The notes beneath the pieces were generated by a model. It was not told where the DNA came from. It worked only from the letters and a program-made list of their open reading frames with translations, and did no database searches. Both the position numbers and the translations under genes were made by a program. From Bonia amplexicaulis (lineage: Eukaryota; Streptophyta; Magnoliopsida; Poales; Poaceae): a stretch of DNA of 64,000 nucleotides. Below are positions 21,658 to 32,098 of this stretch, piece after piece. The first letter of the stretch is position 1. Each line of letters begins with the position of its first letter. The DNA lies in contig CM070742.1 in the NCBI GenBank assembly GCA_036346245.1, forward strand, positions 932,501-996,500. The letters run 5' to 3'.

Positions 21658-22169
21658 AATGAACCGCTCATAGCTCGGAGGAGAGATTGGAGAACAACAT
21701 CCGTAGCGGATCAGATTAAGGGAGAACCAAGTTTCTCAAACTCTCAATGTAAACAATCATCTTAATCACATGAGGACCGACCGACTACCTTCCGCCACTT
21801 GCACGCAAACAAGGACTTTGAAATGTTAAACCTCTCAGTCCTAGCTTGGTTCTCAAACATGTCACGCAGTCCTTCAATCATATTGTGAGCATCCGATTCT
21901 CATAATGCTTCAAGCTCAAAGGACATGGTAGCAAGCATGAGACGCCTAACGTCGAGTGAATCATTGCGGTGCTTCTCATAAGCTTTATGGTGGCAACGCT
22001 TGCACCCTCGTGGAGTTCATCGGGTAGGGTTGCTCAAGAACGTATTCCTTTTTTCTTGTCTAAGAACAATTTCGTGTTGTGGTACCAATCAATAAAATTG
22101 CTCCATTAAGTTTTCTTTCTCAAGAACAGATCGCAGGTTAAAACCAGAATTGCTACTAGAGGCAGCCAT
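21658..22169 (-). pseudogene. gag: Copia-C gag N-terminus (frameshifted)
   Basis: The ATG is at 22169 (MAASSSNSGFNLRSVLEKE), which matches the start of BARE-type gag. A shift or stop follows within 30 codons (LMEQFY, stop, then LVPQHEIVLRQEKR in another frame). Further pieces down to 21658 correspond to the UBN2 gag domain, but no frame is kept. Confidence 0.75.
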
Positions 22170-22964
22170 GATCTACAACAGAAAATAAACAAGCAAAGTT
22201 TAGCACTATGTTCATGTTTGATCTTCCATTAAACAATTTAACAAAAGATACTCCCACTATATGTTTTGTAATCGTCTTCCCTCTAACGACATATTGTGGT
22301 CAAGATCCATGTTCATCTAAGTTCTAGTGAGCTTTGGCATCACCGCTAGAAACCTAGTGATGTAGGTAAGCAACGCTTGCTAATCACATCTTATGTGACT
22401 CTTGTTCGTTGGGTGGCACCTAATGCCCCGGCTCCCAACATCATGCCCCAAAGCCCAAATCCAATTTGATAGCCTTGTCAAGTAAACCAACACTATGCAT
22501 GTGGATGTCCGACATCCACCCTATTAGATCAAGGTAGTTGATGGTATTCCGCTTTGGCAGACCTACCAAACAATGATCGTGATTCTTATAGGCGCAGCAA
22601 TTGGAAGGGCATCAAAATAAATTCTTAATTTTTATGAGAGAAGCTATTCTGTCATGAAAAATACATCCTCTATAGGTATGGCATGAAAGAATAGTATGAC
22701 AGGAAATAAACATCACATGCATATAATCACATTATACTGTGAATGGTATGGCATTTTGAATCGTAGTGGTCGCCATCGCCATGGTTCCACGGTGATGTCC
22801 TTCGCCACACTTCCTGTCCTCTTTGTCATCATGCTTGAAGCCTCCATGGTAAAGAACTAAACTATTACAACTAATAGCTAGCAAATGAATTACATGAGGA
22901 GATCAAGCATCACAAGTTGACACGCAGGTCGTTATACAATTAAAGAACAACCTCAACCCAGCTG
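22170..22964 (-). other. Copia-C leader, first piece
   Basis: Long AT-rich leader typical of BARE-like elements. No ORF is called. The last five bases AGCTG (22960-22964) are the TSD copy of Copia-D1. The leader continues at 27901. Confidence 0.7.
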
Positions 22965-23367
22965 TGATGGATAAGTCTCTGTGTTGCCTGGTGCTTGTGG
23001 GGCTGCAGCACATGGTGGTTTTGCTGCCCTTCAAGGACAAAGATCCTTGACCGGTCATTAGCATCTCTTTGGGACAACATCTTAGGACAAGCATCTTAGG
23101 ACAAGAAGATCTTAGGACAAGTGTCCTAGCATCTTAACTAGCATCTAGGACAGCATCTTAGACTAGCATCTAGGACAGCATCTTAGACTAGCATCTTAGC
23201 ATATGCTTGGTGGTTAACGATCCTATAATTTGTATCCCCAACCCCTCAGGTTGGCATGGCATTGTGTGAGAAATAAAACTAGAAAAATTGCCCCATCTCC
23301 AAGTGTCTTCCTCTCGATGAGAGTAAGGATCTTGCTATCACCAAGAGCAAGAATCCAGCGACTAACA
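22965..23367 (+). repeat. Copia-D1 5' LTR
   Basis: 403 bp, TGATGGATAAGTCT...AGCGACTAACA. U3 (about 23050-23210) is built of short words such as CATCTTAGGACAAG and ACTAGCATCTAGGACAG repeated in tandem. Confidence 0.93.
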
Positions 23368-24044
23368 AGTGGTATCAGAGCCGTACTATCCTGTAGCCTG
23401 AGCATCTCCTCTCAATCCCTTCTCTTGCCGCCGCTTCCGGCCTCAGCGGCCCCAACTAGCGCGGCGGCAGCAGCCCGCTCTCGCCACTCTTCCCCTGCTC
23501 GACGGCGGCGCATCATCGAGGCGCTCTCTCTCCACGCAGTTAGCCCCTGGCGCGCCATGTCCGCAGATGCAGTCTCGGCCTTCGGCCGCCTCGAGCACGC
23601 AATGGCGGAAGCCGAACTCGCCGTGGCGAGGAACGCGAGCGAGGCGGCGGCACAGCCGCGGCGGCGAAAGGGCGTCAAGGCTGGCGGCGGAGCCGGCAAA
23701 GCAGCAGAGCGGAGGTGGAAGCGGCGGCGGCGGCAGCGGCGCGTGGCAAAGAAGCAGAGGTCGAGGTTCACAGCGGCGGCAAAGCAGCCCATCTCGCCGA
23801 TGACGGCGCCAACGCGACCTTGAGCTTTGGACAAGGAGGCAACATGAGGGCGAAGCGCGCAGGGCGGCCGCCAAGACGCCCACGAGCGCGGCGGCAGCCA
23901 GATAAGCGCGGGCCGCGGCGCCTCGGAGGAGGCACGACGGCGGCAGCGTACGGGTCGACGGAGAGCGCAGCCTTCACAGGCGACGCGGCTCTCTCTCCCC
24001 GGTTCGGTACCGTGGTCACCACGAGTACCAGGCTGTCGTCACAA
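23368..24044 (+). other. Copia-D1 PBS and GC-rich leader
   Basis: The PBS TGGTATCAGAGCC starts two bases inside the LTR. The leader is very GC-rich and carries long open frames (for example 23230-23823). These are alanine/arginine-rich, start inside the LTR, and do not match the copia gag in Copia-D2 frame for frame, so they are not called as genes. Confidence 0.75.
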
Positions 24045-24904
24045 ATGTCGGCCCCGGCGGCGGGTGGCCTACCCTCACCAAGACCAACTACGTCGAGTGG
24101 GCTGCGGTGATGAGGGTAAAGCTCCAGGTGCGGCATATGTGGGATGTAGTCCGGTACGACGACGTCGACTACGACCGAGATCGACGGCGCCGGATGCTCT
24201 CATCGCCGTCCCACTTTGAGATGTAGTTCTCGCTTACTAACAAGCGGATCGCCAAAGAGGCTTGGGACGCCATCGCCGCAAAGACGATCGGCAGTGACCG
24301 CGCCCGCAAATCTACATTACAGTCACTACGCAAGGAGTGGGAGAACCTGGCCTTCAAGCCAGGTGAGGACGTTGATGACTTTGCTCTGCCTCAACACTCT
24401 GCGTAAGATGGTGCGTTCGGCGACGACACCTACGGCGAGGAGAGAGCTGTGGAAAAGCTCTTCCGCTGCGTCCCCGAGAAGTACAAGCGGATGGCTCGCC
24501 GATCGAGTCTCTGCTGGACCTCTCCACGATGACGATCGAGGAGGCGGGTCGCCTCAAGGTCGTTGATGCGTTGAGCCACGCCGCCTCTCGGGACCCGTCA
24601 CCATTGGCGGAAGCTCCTCCTCACTCGGAACAAGGGGCGCGGCCAAGGTGACAGGAAGAAGGGAGCCTTCTTCCACGACAGCGGTCGCAGCGTGGCGCGG
24701 CAAGCCGCAAAGATGCCTGTGCAGGGCGCGAGGACGTCCGAGGGTGATGATCGTGGGCGCCAGGCGGCGCTACCGGCAAGCAAAAGCCGAAGACGAGACG
24801 ACTCTTGCCACAACTGCGGCAAGCTTGGTCATTGGGCCAAGGATTGTCGACAGCCACGACGCGGCCAGCCCACGTCGCAAAGTGAGGAGGAGGAACAATG
24901 GCTC
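24045..24904 (+). pseudogene. gag: Copia-D1 gag
   Basis: The probable start ATG is at 24045. Across shifting frames it encodes a standard rice copia gag: TNYVEWAAVMRVKLQ-like start, a UBN2 segment around 24240-24540, SLLDLSTMTIEEA-like sequence, and a zinc knuckle CHNCGKLGHWAKDC (around 24806-24847). Frameshifts occur soon after the start and again before the zinc knuckle. The family has gag and pol in one frame, and here the final frame continues into protease. Confidence 0.85.
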
Positions 24905-25560
24905 GCTCATTGCTCATGCGAGCATCGAACTACCTCCGGCCGCACCGCCGCAACGACTCTCCTCCACCTTGACGAGCCAAAGCACACGCTCTCCTCGGCG
25001 ACGCCCGACAACGACAAGACCGACGGGTGGTGCCTCGACACCGGCGCCACCCACCACATGACCGGGCGGCGGGAGTTCTTATCCGAGCTCGACTTAGGCG
25101 TTGGAGGCACCGTCAAGTTCGGCGACGCCTCCGCCGTGGAGATCAAGGGCGTCGGCTCTGTCGTCTTCGTCGCCAAGACTGGCGAGCACCGGGTGCTCAC
25201 CGGTGTCTACTACATCCCCGCTGAGGAACTCCATCATCGCCTTGGGACACCGGATGAGAACGGATCGCGTGGAGATCGAGCACGGTGGTGCGCGATCCGG
25301 GATCGGACCGCCTCCTCGTCAAGGTCAGCAGAGCAACCGCCACGCCCTTCACGCGCAGGTGGCGCAACCTCTGTGTCTTGCAGCCCGCCGCGACAACGAC
25401 GCTTGGAGGTGGCACGAGCGTTTTGGGCACCTCAACTTTGAGGCCCTAAGGCAGCTCGGCAGCAAGGAGATGGTGCGGGGCATGCCGCACGCCGACCACG
25501 TGGGCGCTTCGCGACACCGCGTCCTCACCAAGCCGCGACGGCCCCTTCCTCGCCAGCGAA
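24905..25560 (+). pseudogene. pol: Copia-D1 protease and GAG-pre-integrase
   Basis: Frame 24692-25441 contains WCLDTGATHHMTGRREF, an intact copia protease active site (DTGA), followed by GVYYIPAEELHHRLG. The GAG-pre-integrase motif WHERFGHLNFEALRQLGSKE follows in the next frame (25101-25712). Frames shift between the two domains. Confidence 0.87.
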
Positions 25561-25977
25561 GCTTCGCGCCAAGGAGAAGCCGGAGCTCGTACACGGTGAC
25601 CTCTGGGCCCGTGACACCGGCCACACCGAGGCCGGCGCTACTTCCTCCTCCTCGCCGACGACGTGTCCCGCTACATGTGGGCTGTCCCGCCGACGTCAAG
25701 GCACCGCAATGACGCCATCAAGCGCCTTCAAGCTGCCGCGGAGGCGAGTCGGCCGAAGCTTGGGTCCCACGCACGGACAACGGCGGTGAGTTCACGGCGG
25801 CCGAGTTTGCGGCGCACCACGCGCGGCGAGCCTCTGCGCTACCGCATCGTGGGCGACCTCCTCGAAAGCGCCGGTCCCTAAACTGGCGCAGTGCGACTTC
25901 GGCGGGCCGCACCTCGCACAGACGACGGCGAGCCTCGCTCCTTCGCCGAGGAGAGAGAGACGCGGCATGGCGTGCCG
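25561..25977 (+). pseudogene. pol: Copia-D1 integrase remnant (core deleted)
   Basis: Only about 420 bp separate GAG-pre-integrase from RT. The sequence keeps the start of the core (DDVSRYMWAVPPTS) and a TDNGGEFTAAEFAA-like stretch in a shifted frame, then jumps to EPLRYRIVGDLLES from the integrase-RT linker. The third catalytic residue region and the integrase C-terminus are missing. Copia-D2 retains a longer stretch here (58250-59330), which supports an internal deletion in D1. Confidence 0.8.
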
Positions 25978-26700
25978 CGATGCGAGAGGAGATGGACGCC
26001 GCTGAGCGAAACAAGACGTGGGAGCTGGCCGATCTTCCAGCCGGCCACCACGCCATCTCTCTCAAGTGGGTCTTCAAGCTCAAGAAAGACGAGGCTGGAG
26101 AGGTGATCAAGCACAAGGCGCGCCTCGTGGCACGTGGCTTCGTCCAGCAGGAGGGAGTCGACTTCGACGATGCCTTCGCGCCTGTTGCACGAATGGAGTC
26201 CGTGCGTCTCCTCCTTGCCCTCGCAGCCCAGGAGGGCTGGTGCGTCCATCACATGGACATCAAGTCTGCTTTCCTCAACGGTGACTTGAAGGAGGAGGCC
26301 TCGTCCTTGCCACCACGGGATTCATCATCCCCGGCAAGGAGAGCAAGGTCCTCCGCCTGCGCAAGGCCCTCTACGGCTTGCGGCAGGCACCGCGAGCTTA
26401 GAACGCCAAGCTGGACTCCACCCTCAAGCAAATGGGATTCCAGCAGAGCGCTCATGAGGCCGCGGTCTACCGGTGGGGCAAGGGAGGCAATGCCCTGCTG
26501 ATAGGCGTCTACGTCGATGACCTTGTGATCACCGGTACCAAGGAGGAGGAGATCGAGGCATTCAAGGCGGAGATGAAGGCCACCTTCCAGATGAGCGACC
26601 TCGGGCCCTCTCCTTCTACCTCGGGATCGAGGTCCACCAGACAGCTCCCAGATCTCTTCGCCAGATCGCCACGCCAAGCGCATCGTGGGTCTGGCGGCCT
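25978..26700 (+). pseudogene. pol: Copia-D1 reverse transcriptase
   Basis: Frame 25980-26501 starts MREEMDAAERNKTWELADL and includes KWVFKLKKDEAGEVIKHKAR and HHMDIKSAFLNGDLKEE. A frameshift follows near 26300, and a TAG at about 26399-26401 replaces the Trp of the usual APRAWN motif. Frame 26432-26755 carries the intact catalytic YVDDLVITG (about 26510). A further shift follows after MSDLG. It is non-functional but clearly RT. Confidence 0.9.
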
Positions 26701-27447
26701 CACCGATCGCAACCCACCCCACACCCTATGGAGGAGAGGTCAAGTCGAGTCGTGAGAGTACGGCGGAGGAGGTGGACGCGACGCAGTACCGGCGCATTGT
26801 GGGCAGCCTTCGCTACCTTGTCCACACGCCGACGGACTTGGCGTTCGCCGTCGGCCACGCCGGCCGGCTGATGCAATGACCGACGACGGAGCACCAGCAG
26901 GCCGTGAAAAGGATCCTCTGCTACGTCGCGGGCACCTCCGACTACGGCTTGCACTACCCAAGGTGCCCGGCCGCGCACTTCATCGGCATGGGATGGCGAC
27001 CACGCGGCGACATCGACACGAGCAAGAGCACCACGGACGCACTTCCTCGGCAAGTGTCCGATCACCGGCGATCGGTCAAGCGGCGGTGGCTCGTCTAGTC
27101 ATGAGGCGAGTACATTGCAGCCACTACCGCTTCTACTCAGGCTCTATGGCTGGCTCGGCTGCTTGGCGATCTCCTTGGCAGAGACGCGGAGGCAGTGGAG
27201 CTTAGGGTGGACAGCAAGTTCGCCTTGGCCCTGGCGAAGAACCCTGTCTTCCATGAGTGCAGCAAGCACATCCGGGTGAGGTATCACTTCATCAGAAGCT
27301 GCCTGGATGAAGGGAGTGTCCGGGCCAACTACATCAACACCCAAGACCAGCTCGCCGACTTCCTGACCAAGTCTCTTGGGCGGATCAAGTTCCGTGAACT
27401 TCGCGCCAGATCGGGATGGCTCGATTCCTCACAAGGAGACACACAAG
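26701..27447 (+). pseudogene. pol: Copia-D1 RNase H
   Basis: Frames contain QYRRIVGSLRYLVHTPTDLA, RILCYVAGTSDYGLHYPRCP and, in the last frame (27195-27470), VDSKFALALAKNPVFHECSK followed by HIRVRYHFIRSCLDEGS and NTQDQLADFLTKSLGRIKF. These cover the Ty1-type RNase H from start to end with several frameshifts between pieces. The final stop lies in the PPT/LTR boundary (DLGESDG). Confidence 0.88.
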
Positions 27448-27460
27448 ACTTAGGGGAGAG

Positions 27461-27895
27461 TGATGGATAAGTCTCGTGTTGCACGGTGCTTGTGGGGCTG
27501 CAAGACATGGTGGTTTCTTCGCCTTCAAGGACATTATCCTTGACCGGTCATTAGCATCTCTTTGGGACAGCATCTTAGGACAAGCATCTTAGGACAAGCA
27601 TCGTAGGACAGCAGCATCTTAGGACAAGTGTCCTAGCATCTTAACTAGCATCTAGGACAGCATCTTAGACTAGCATCTTAGCATCTTGACTAGCATCTAG
27701 GACAACATCTTAGACTAGCATCTTAGCATATGCTTGGCTGGTTAACAGTCTATAAATTTGTATCCCCAACCCCTCAGGTTGGCATGGCATTGTGTGAGAA
27801 ATAAAACTAGAAAAATTGCCCCATCTCTAAGTGTCTTCCTCTCGATGAGAGTAAGGATCTTGCTATCACCAAGAGCAAGAATCCAGCGACTAACA
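27461..27895 (+). repeat. Copia-D1 3' LTR
   Basis: 435 bp, 32 bp longer than the 5' LTR. The difference lies mainly in the copy number of CATCTTAGACTAG-type words in U3. TATAAATTT near 27751 is a probable TATA box. Confidence 0.93.
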
Positions 27896-27900
27896 AGCTG

Positions 27901-28020
27901 TGATTGATACGACACACAGGCCGCCAAAACACACATGCATCACATATACATCTATGCCATACCATTCACATCATTCCCTGCAAAAACAAGTTAAGCGTAG
28001 AACGCATTCTACCGCCCTGA
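27901..28020 (-). other. Copia-C leader, second piece
   Basis: Continues 22170-22964 beyond the Copia-D1 TSD. It ends abruptly at about 28020, where element L internal sequence resumes. Confidence 0.65.
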
Positions 28021-29688
28021 CATGAAATCCACTTGTGGGCACCACTTGAAGATATCACTTGAACAATGAGGGTATCACTTGTAAACCACTTGAGAAATCT
28101 TTAATAATCACTACTTGAAATCATACAACTTAGGAGAGAGCTTGAGCTTCATTAATGAAATTTGGTTAGCAAGGAAAGAATTAGATGAAGCAAATACCGA
28201 GGTCAAGATGATGAAAATTGCTACTTCTTGAGAGAATACCATCAGTAAATATCACAAATATGATCATGATTGCATTTGGAATCAAGGAAATCACGTGAGG
28301 GTAGCTAGCAAGGAAAATAAGGACCAGCTTAACTTGGGAAGCAACAAAAGTGCCTGAAGGAGATGGAAATCAACAAATAAGACAAAATCAGCCAAACTTC
28401 CCAGGTCCTGGTCAGACTGGCTTCAAAGGGGCATTCCGACCAATGGGTAGGACCGTTCAACCGCTGAGGGGGTTCCGGTCAGACCGGGGTGCAACATTAT
28501 GCTCACTGAAGAATGAAATTTGAGGAGAAATTAGATAGTGATGTAATTTGCTCCAAAACTTCCACAAAGAATATAAACTGCTTTTGGAGCATTTTCAACT
28601 ATATGCCAAAGATAAATTCCTTTTGAAGATATTTTTTAACCAAACTATGCCTTCATTTTGCAAAACAAGCCAATTTTCAAGATTGCCAAAATGAGCATGT
28701 GAGGGTATTTTGAGCATCATTTTGCATATATGACTTATAAATACCCTTGTGAACCAATATATGTCAATATTTTTGGCTCAAACGGCAAAACTCACTTAAG
28801 TGCTAGATTGTGACCACTTAGGTCAAACTTGGATTTTGGATGAGTTTTAAAACCAAATAACTTTTGTTTGGTTGGTTTTTTGGAAAACTTTTGAATACCA
28901 AAATTGTTTAGAATAGCCAACTCTAGGTTTTTGGTATTGAACACTTTTCAAATTCAAATTCCTTTTAGAATTGATTTTGGGCAATTTTTGAGTTTAAATC
29001 CAAAAGTAGATACTATTTAGCTAGTTTTGGGTTAGAAACTCATTTTTCATGAAAATAATTTTCCCAAAACCAAAACCTTTGTAATGCATTTGTATACATT
29101 TTGCATCTAGTTTTTCAATAATATACTAAAAATTTTGATTTTTTTGACTTCTGGATAAAAGGATCAATTTTGAAAATTCAATACTAGCTCTTAATTAATT
29201 TAGGCACGCTTAGTTATGTGGTATACATGATTATGATTTATCACCCCCTTAATGTGCCACTTTCCATCTTGCTCAAGATTGCAATAATGAAGTTTTTGAA
29301 CAAGGGCGAGAACACACTTTTGAAATAGATTTTCATGTAATGCATTTAACACAAGGCTAGAGGCTAGATACTTCAATGTGGATACTTGTTACTGAGATAT
29401 CATTAATTTATGATGTGAAATGATTATCCTCAAGCTTGGTTCCAATTTTGCACATGGTGGAGTCCACCTCTTCATGAAGGAGCCAAGCTTTCAATGCTTC
29501 TCCAAGTACCTATTAAGCATTTAAGCACTTTTTTGGTACCCAAACTCAATTGGGTCCATGAATGTTAGTCACAAGAGATTTGAGCACCCAAATGGTCCTA
29601 GCAATAGACTTATGTGAACTTACACATCTCGCAATCACCTTGCCATTTCTATACTTCCTAAGCAAGTATTGATCATTATAAAGAGTAG
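28021..29688 (-). other. Element L internal 1, third piece
   Basis: Matches internal copies at 32205, 45955 and 51430 onward. It holds a GGTCAGACCG-type cluster (about 28405-28490), a conserved hydrophobic minus-strand reading segment (about 28190-28360) and, at its right end, the C-terminal part of gag (minus, about 29546-29680, KVIARCVSSHKSIARTIWV). The last eight bases AAGAGTAG are the TSD of the hAT-like element. Confidence 0.85.
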
Positions 29689-29859
29689 CTCTAAAGCACA
29701 GACACGTGGGTTTACTGCTATTTGTGTCCGACACCGTGTCCGATACGGATACGACACGGACACGTCTCGAAGACGTGTCGGCTGATTTAAAAACAAATTT
29801 TAATTTTTGAAATTCCTGACACGTGTCGGACACGGCGTGATCATGAGTCTGACATGGCC

Positions 29860-30276
29860 CACCAAGTGCATACCCTAACCCTATTTCCCGATCGATCCCG
29901 AATCCCCCACGCTTTCTGCCCGCTCTCCTCGCGGGCGTTGGCTCCCGTAGCTGCTCCTTCGCACCGCCATCTCCTGTAGCTCCTCCTTCGTGCCACGTCG
30001 CCCCTCCCTCGAAAGCCCTCCTCCCTCACGCCGCTAGATCGCTACGCCGCTGGCTACCGTACCTCCTTTCGTCCTTCGTCGCGTTGCGTCGCTCTCCCTC
30101 GAGGGCACTCCTCGTTAACGCCGCCACTTCCGCAGCCCCTCCCTCGAGATCCCTCCTCCCTCATGCCCCCGGCTCCAGCACCACCACAAGACCTCCATCG
30201 CACCTCCTCCCTTCCGCTGCCGGCTCTAGCACCACCTCCAGACCTCTGTCGCACCTCCTGTCCCAGTAATGTAAGT
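29860..30276 (+). other. GC-rich exon-like segment in hAT-like element
   Basis: Serine/proline-rich open frame (30084-30269) with internal near-repeats (CCCTCCTCC and CCTCCATCGCACCTCCT words), followed by AGTAATGTAAGTGAT, which contains a splice-donor-like GTAAGT. It resembles a 5' UTR and first exon of a plant gene. The source gene is not known. Confidence 0.4.
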
Positions 30277-30555
30277 GATACAGTGAGCTTCCATCTACTC
30301 TTCACTTCTTTAATCTTCACTCTCATTCTCTAAATAAATGAATCTACTGATGCAATGATGCACTGATGCTCTTCACTAGCTACTAGTGCAACTGTGCAAG
30401 TAGGACATGGCATGAGATTTACATAAAGTCCAAACTCTTGGTTGATGAGTGTTTTTCCCTTTTGCATAAGAGGAGAGTAGGAGACATGTTTGTTTATCTG
30501 TAGATCATTTACTCATTAGTTTGCAAGTGTTTGAAGCATGTCTTTTGCTATTCAG

Positions 30556-30781
30556 GGTTCAAAGATTAGGAAATGGAGAGTGATAGTTGGGAATCTACCA
30601 TTCCGGGTGCTTCATTAAATGCAAAATTCACCTTTTCCATGCTTTATTTTCTAGTGCAGATAAAATAGAAGCTATGCGTGCATGTTTCATTGTTGCAGAT
30701 TATAGTAAAGGAGATCATGGATATGTTTAGTTTTGTAGGATTTGTCTGGGACGTGTCCATTCCACAAAAGTTTGAAGAGAG
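30556..30781 (+). pseudogene. Captured exons of an RBM28/Nop4-type RNA-binding protein
   Basis: Exon piece 1 (30556-30606) follows a TTCAG acceptor and encodes GSKIRKWRVIVGNLPFR, with the RNP2-like VIVGNL of an RRM. It is followed by a GT...AG interval (30607-30698, ending TTGTTGCAG). Exon piece 2 (30699-30781) encodes KEIMDMFSFVGFVWDVSIPQ and is followed by a GTATGTTT donor. The phases match (0/0). The order, GSK..KW..I..NLPF then F..VGFVWDV.IP, is characteristic of the plant RBM28/Nop4 ribosome-biogenesis protein. Retained introns mean capture from genomic DNA, not from cDNA. It is a fragment only. Confidence 0.72.
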
Positions 30782-31418
30782 GTATGTTTTGCACTTAATC
30801 CTTTATTTCTTCAGTGGTTTAAGGCTCTTCAGCATGATTTCTTAGCTCTCTCTTGAAGAACTAGAGTGGAGAGTGTGTTGTTTGAAGATGATTTTTATTG
30901 TGATGATCCAAGAAGAAAATGAGGATGAAGTTGAAGTCTTAAGAGTCTCATGCTGTCTTTTAATTAGTCTCGCCACTGGAATTTGAGTTTGTTATGTAAC
31001 TTAAGTTGAACCACTCCTATGTTGGCTAGTGGCTACTTGCTTCTAGTTGAACCCTACATTTTCCATGTTCGAACTTGGCTACTTATTAATTTTTATCGCT
31101 TATCAAATATCAATTATTGTTTCTCTATTGCTTTGATTGTTCAAGAATCAAATATACATGTTATATTGTAGTTTTTCTGATCAATGATCATCTTACTTTT
31201 TTCCCAAGTTAACGGAATTCTTATTTCTGGAAATGGTATTCACATGAACAATTGAACATATCATGAATTGACTGCAAGAAGAATGAATCGGCGAGGATCA
31301 ATCATCTTTGATAGGTACATATTTCGAGTTTACTTTACACTTTAAATTATTTTAGTTTGACAAGCATGAAGAAACATAAAAAGAAATGCATATATGTAAC
31401 TTATTCTTATTATTTAAA

Positions 31419-31442
31419 TATATATATATATATATATATATA
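31419..31442. repeat. TA dinucleotide microsatellite
   Basis: About twelve TA units immediately inside the right end of the hAT-like element. Confidence 0.9.
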
Positions 31443-31533
31443 GCCGTGTCACTGTATCGGTATTTTTGGGAAAACGGCGAATCCCTGTGCTGGTATCGTG
31501 TCGTGTCAACGTATCCATGTCCTTATATCATAG

Positions 31534-32098
31534 AAGAGTAGGCTTGGGAATTTTGCCCATAGGGCACTCTTTACCAATGTGTCCCTTTTCCGGCAATTGT
31601 AGCAAGTTTGACTTTTGCTTCCTTTTCTTGTCTTGTTATCTTGCTTATTGCCGGCTTGCCTCTTTCTTAATGATCTTGACTTGTCATCCACTTGGTTAGG
31701 GCACACCGAGGGATAGTGTCCCTTCTCATTGCATCCAAAGCACATGATATTTTTCATGTGTTTTGCATTGTGCTTAGTCTTGCTCTTCTCCTTCCTCTTA
31801 GAGATGAAGTTAATTCCACTCTTATCATTTGATTTCCTTTGATTTCTCAAGAGATTATCAAGAGAGGCCTTCCCTTTATAGCACCTTTCCTAGTCATTGT
31901 TCAATTTTGTGACTTGGGCATTGAGCTCTTTATTTTCCTCTATAAGGTTAGTCTCACAATGAGGAAATAGAGGCATTCAACTTAGAGCAACAATGCATAA
32001 CAATTAAATCATCGTAGGAGGTGGATATGCTAACCTTAGATGAAATGCTATGGCTAGACGCTATGCATGCATATCATCTACTAGATCACATGTAAAAG
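31534..32098 (-). pseudogene. gag: Element L internal 1, gag zinc-knuckle part
   Basis: Frame 31506-31850 (minus) has KSKTKHNAKHMKNIMC and two knuckles, CFGCNEKGHYPSVC and CYNCRKRDTLVKSA (the second damaged). It then runs into the transposon. More gag lies up to about 32090. At 32092-32095 the sequence jumps, at a shared GTAA, from gag to the start of internal copy 2. The leader, LTR and first part of the next copy are missing. Confidence 0.82.

Larger units (their letters stand above)
22965..27895 (+). mobile_element. Copia-D1: Ty1-copia element with integrase deletion
   Basis: 4931 bp, plus strand, LTRs 22965-23367 and 27461-27895, perfect TSD AGCTG (22960-22964 and 27896-27900). PBS AGTGGTATCAGAGCC begins at 23368 and PPT ACTTAGGGGAGAG ends at 27460. 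It is inserted in the leader of Copia-C, in the opposite orientation. Internal order is GC-rich leader, gag, protease, a shortened integrase, RT and RNase H. Same family as Copia-D2. The GC-rich coding region contrasts strongly with the AT-rich host. Confidence 0.95.
16751..28020 (-). mobile_element. Copia-C: BARE/Angela-like Ty1-copia element, 5' LTR lost, split by Copia-D1
   Basis: This contains a 3' LTR (16751-18209), PPT, RNase H, RT, integrase, protease and gag on the minus strand (18233-22169), and a long leader (22170-22964 continuing at 27901-28020). The protein order and sequences match the BARE/Angela-type copia lineage, including the long leader. The 5' LTR and PBS are absent. The host internal-1 sequence resumes at 28021 about 665 bases further along than expected. 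A single deletion probably removed the 5' LTR, the PBS and part of the host. Confidence 0.85.
29689..31533. mobile_element. hAT-like non-autonomous transposon carrying host-gene exons
   Basis: 1845 bp flanked by a perfect 8-bp direct repeat AAGAGTAG (29681-29688 and 31534-31541); the uninterrupted paralogues at 33540-33560 have one copy. An 8-bp TSD points to the hAT superfamily. The ends are rich in GTGTCGGACAC/GTATCC-type words in inverted arrangement, but a clean terminal repeat cannot be aligned (CTCTAAAG versus CTATGATA). The interior holds a GC-rich 5'-UTR-like region (about 29860-30270), captured exons of an RRM protein (30556-30781) and a TA microsatellite. No transposase was recognised. 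Confidence 0.75.

Noticed and set aside
23230..23823. 197-codon plus-strand open frame
   Set aside because: It starts inside the Copia-D1 LTR, is Ala/Arg-rich and GC-driven, overlaps opposite-strand open frames of similar length, and matches no gag frame.
30084..30269. 61-codon serine/proline frame as a gene
   Set aside because: Low complexity and no conserved domain. Described only as an exon-like GC-rich segment in the hAT-like element.
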